NCBI GenBank assembly: GCA_012517645.1
Contig: JAAYUR010000126.1
Span: forward strand, 1-6,426
Direction of reading: 5' to 3'
DNA: 6,426 bases
DNA from: Treponema sp.
GTDB taxonomy: Bacteria > Spirochaetota > Spirochaetia > Treponematales > UBA12059
Of this stretch, positions 5,449 to 6,426 are shown piece by piece (position 1 is the first letter of the stretch; every line of letters starts with the position of its first letter). Position numbers and translations under genes: made by a program. The notes under the pieces are model-generated. The model searched no databases. It was not told the DNA's origin and saw only the letters and a list, made by a program, of their open reading frames with translations.

Positions 5449-6426
5449 TCACTTGTACAGACCCGCCTGGAGCTGTTTCATGGCCTCCGCAGCCGTGATT
5501 TTCCCCTGCAGGGCCGCCGCGATCGTGTTGGGCCAGATCGTGCTGATCCATTCGGTGGTCGTATCCAGGACGGGATAGATGCCGGCGAAGGGCGCCCCCT
5601 CGATGGATACCTTCATGAACCTGCTGTTCTGGAACTGGGGCAGTTTCTGAACGGCCTTGCTGACGGGGACGTTTCCCGTGACGGAGCACCAGGTGACTTG
5701 GCCCTTGCCTGTGGCGAGATACGCCAACCACTCGAAGGCCGCGTCCTTGTTCTTGCTGGACCGGAACATCACGTTTTCGGTGTCCCCCATGGAAGTCCAT
5801 CGGCCCGCGTCTCCGGGGAATGGGAAGGCGTCCACGTCGTCCCCGAAGGTGTCGATCATTCCCGCGGAAGACCCGATATGGTGCACCGTCATGGCGGTCT
5901 TCCCGGACTTGAAGTTGGCGATGATCTCGTTGAAACCGTCCATCGGCGCGGTCGGAGGGGCGTACCCCTTCTTGTAGAGATCTATGAAGTCCTGCATGCC
6001 CGCCACGGCTTTCGGGGTGGTGAAATCCGCGAAGGTTCCTCCCCGGGCCTGGATGAAGCTGCCCCAGGGCTCGTGCCCTCCCCGGAAGCCCCGCATCCCG
6101 AATCCGTATACGTCCGTGCGTCCGTCGCCGTCCGTGTCCTTGGTCAGCTTGGCGCAGGCGTCCAGGAATTCGGCGTAGGTCTTGGGCACGGAGATCCCCG
6201 CCGCCTTGAACATGGACGGCCGGTAGTAGACGTACAGAACCTGGGTGTTCCAGGGCATCAAGTACACGCTCTTGGTCCTGCTCGCGTCCCGCATCGTCTT
6301 CCAGAGCGCGGGGTCGATCTGGTCCTTGTCCTTCCAGCGGTTGATATACTTGTCCAAATTCTCCCAGAGGTTGTTGGAGACGAAGAGAGGGGTCGATGTA
6401 AGCTTGGCCGACGAGGTGTCCGGCCC
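5449..6426 (-). CDS. Extracellular solute-binding protein, family 1 (sugar ABC transporter), N-terminally partial
   Basis: The reading frame is open to the right edge; 325 residues are visible, about three quarters of a typical 400-440-residue binding protein, and the signal peptide and lipobox lie outside. The visible part opens with GPDTSSAKLTSTPLF. It has the family's central features: YLMPWNTQVLYVYYRPSMF (residues 55-73), the AGI-P-TYAEFLDAC segment (76-91) and an acidic DTDGDGRTD loop (97-105) before YGF. Tryptophans and tyrosines, such as in the WGSFIQARGG stretch at 121-130, could line a carbohydrate site, but this is inference. It should capture a sugar outside the membrane and deliver it to the two downstream permeases. 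The in-frame TTG at 6357 is not the true start because conserved family sequence continues upstream of it. The gene comes first in the visible operon, and a stem-loop after its stop could favour its higher expression. Confidence 0.95.
   Translation of the reverse strand, partial: GPDTSSAKLTSTPLFVSNNLWENLDKYINRWKDKDQIDPALWKTMRDASRTKSVYLMPWNTQVLYVYYRPSMFKAAGISVPKTYAEFLDACAKLTKDTDGDGRTDVYGFGMRGFRGGHEPWGSFIQARGGTFADFTTPKAVAGMQDFIDLYKKGYAPPTAPMDGFNEIIANFKSGKTAMTVHHIGSSAGMIDTFGDDVDAFPFPGDAGRWTSMGDTENVMFRSSKNKDAAFEWLAYLATGKGQVTWCSVTGNVPVSKAVQKLPQFQNSRFMKVSIEGAPFAGIYPVLDTTTEWISTIWPNTIAAALQGKITAAEAMKQLQAGLYK

Noticed and set aside
5204..5578. Plus-strand open frame reading through the inverted repeat with Thr-Glu-His-Thr-Glu-Leu repeats
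   Set aside because: The repeats in the translation come from the palindromic DNA element; the rest is antisense to real genes.

Overview
The window is a GC-rich bacterial sequence carrying one compact minus-strand catabolic operon, open at its upstream end, that converges on the 3' end of an unrelated plus-strand regulatory gene. The taxon cannot be fixed from this sequence. The CUT1-type sugar transporter without its own ATPase and the split transketolase are common in Spirochaetota, Firmicutes and Chloroflexi. The high GC and the palindromic intergenic repeat make me lean weakly to a GC-rich spirochaete-like or related environmental bacterium.

Layout from right to left, which is the direction of transcription of the operon: an extracellular solute-binding protein (runs off the right edge, ends at 5449); a 134-bp gap dominated by an imperfect inverted repeat; two MalF/MalG-type permeases overlapping by 4 bp; the N-terminal and C-terminal halves of a split transketolase overlapping by 8 bp; a small cupin; and a Gfo/Idh/MocA-family NAD(P)-dependent oxidoreductase. 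All coding gaps downstream of the repeat are 36 bp or shorter, so the genes are probably co-transcribed and translationally coupled. On the left edge, the last 75 codons of a two-component receiver domain lie on the plus strand, ending 34 bp from the end of the oxidoreductase gene.

Inferred logic: the binding protein and permeases import a carbohydrate or polyol, powered by an ATPase encoded elsewhere. The oxidoreductase would oxidise or reduce the substrate or a derivative, the cupin may isomerise, epimerise or bind it, and the split transketolase would move a two-carbon ketol unit to or from a phosphorylated intermediate. No kinase, aldolase, isomerase or regulator is visible, so the substrate is unknown. 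The combination resembles, in transketolase architecture only, described dedicated transketolase pathways (D-apulose-4-phosphate transketolase AptAB, sulfo-transketolase SqwGH). The hallmark partner enzymes of those pathways are not in the window.

There is no tRNA, rRNA, CRISPR array, transposase or phage gene here, and no stretch over 300 bases without a gene.
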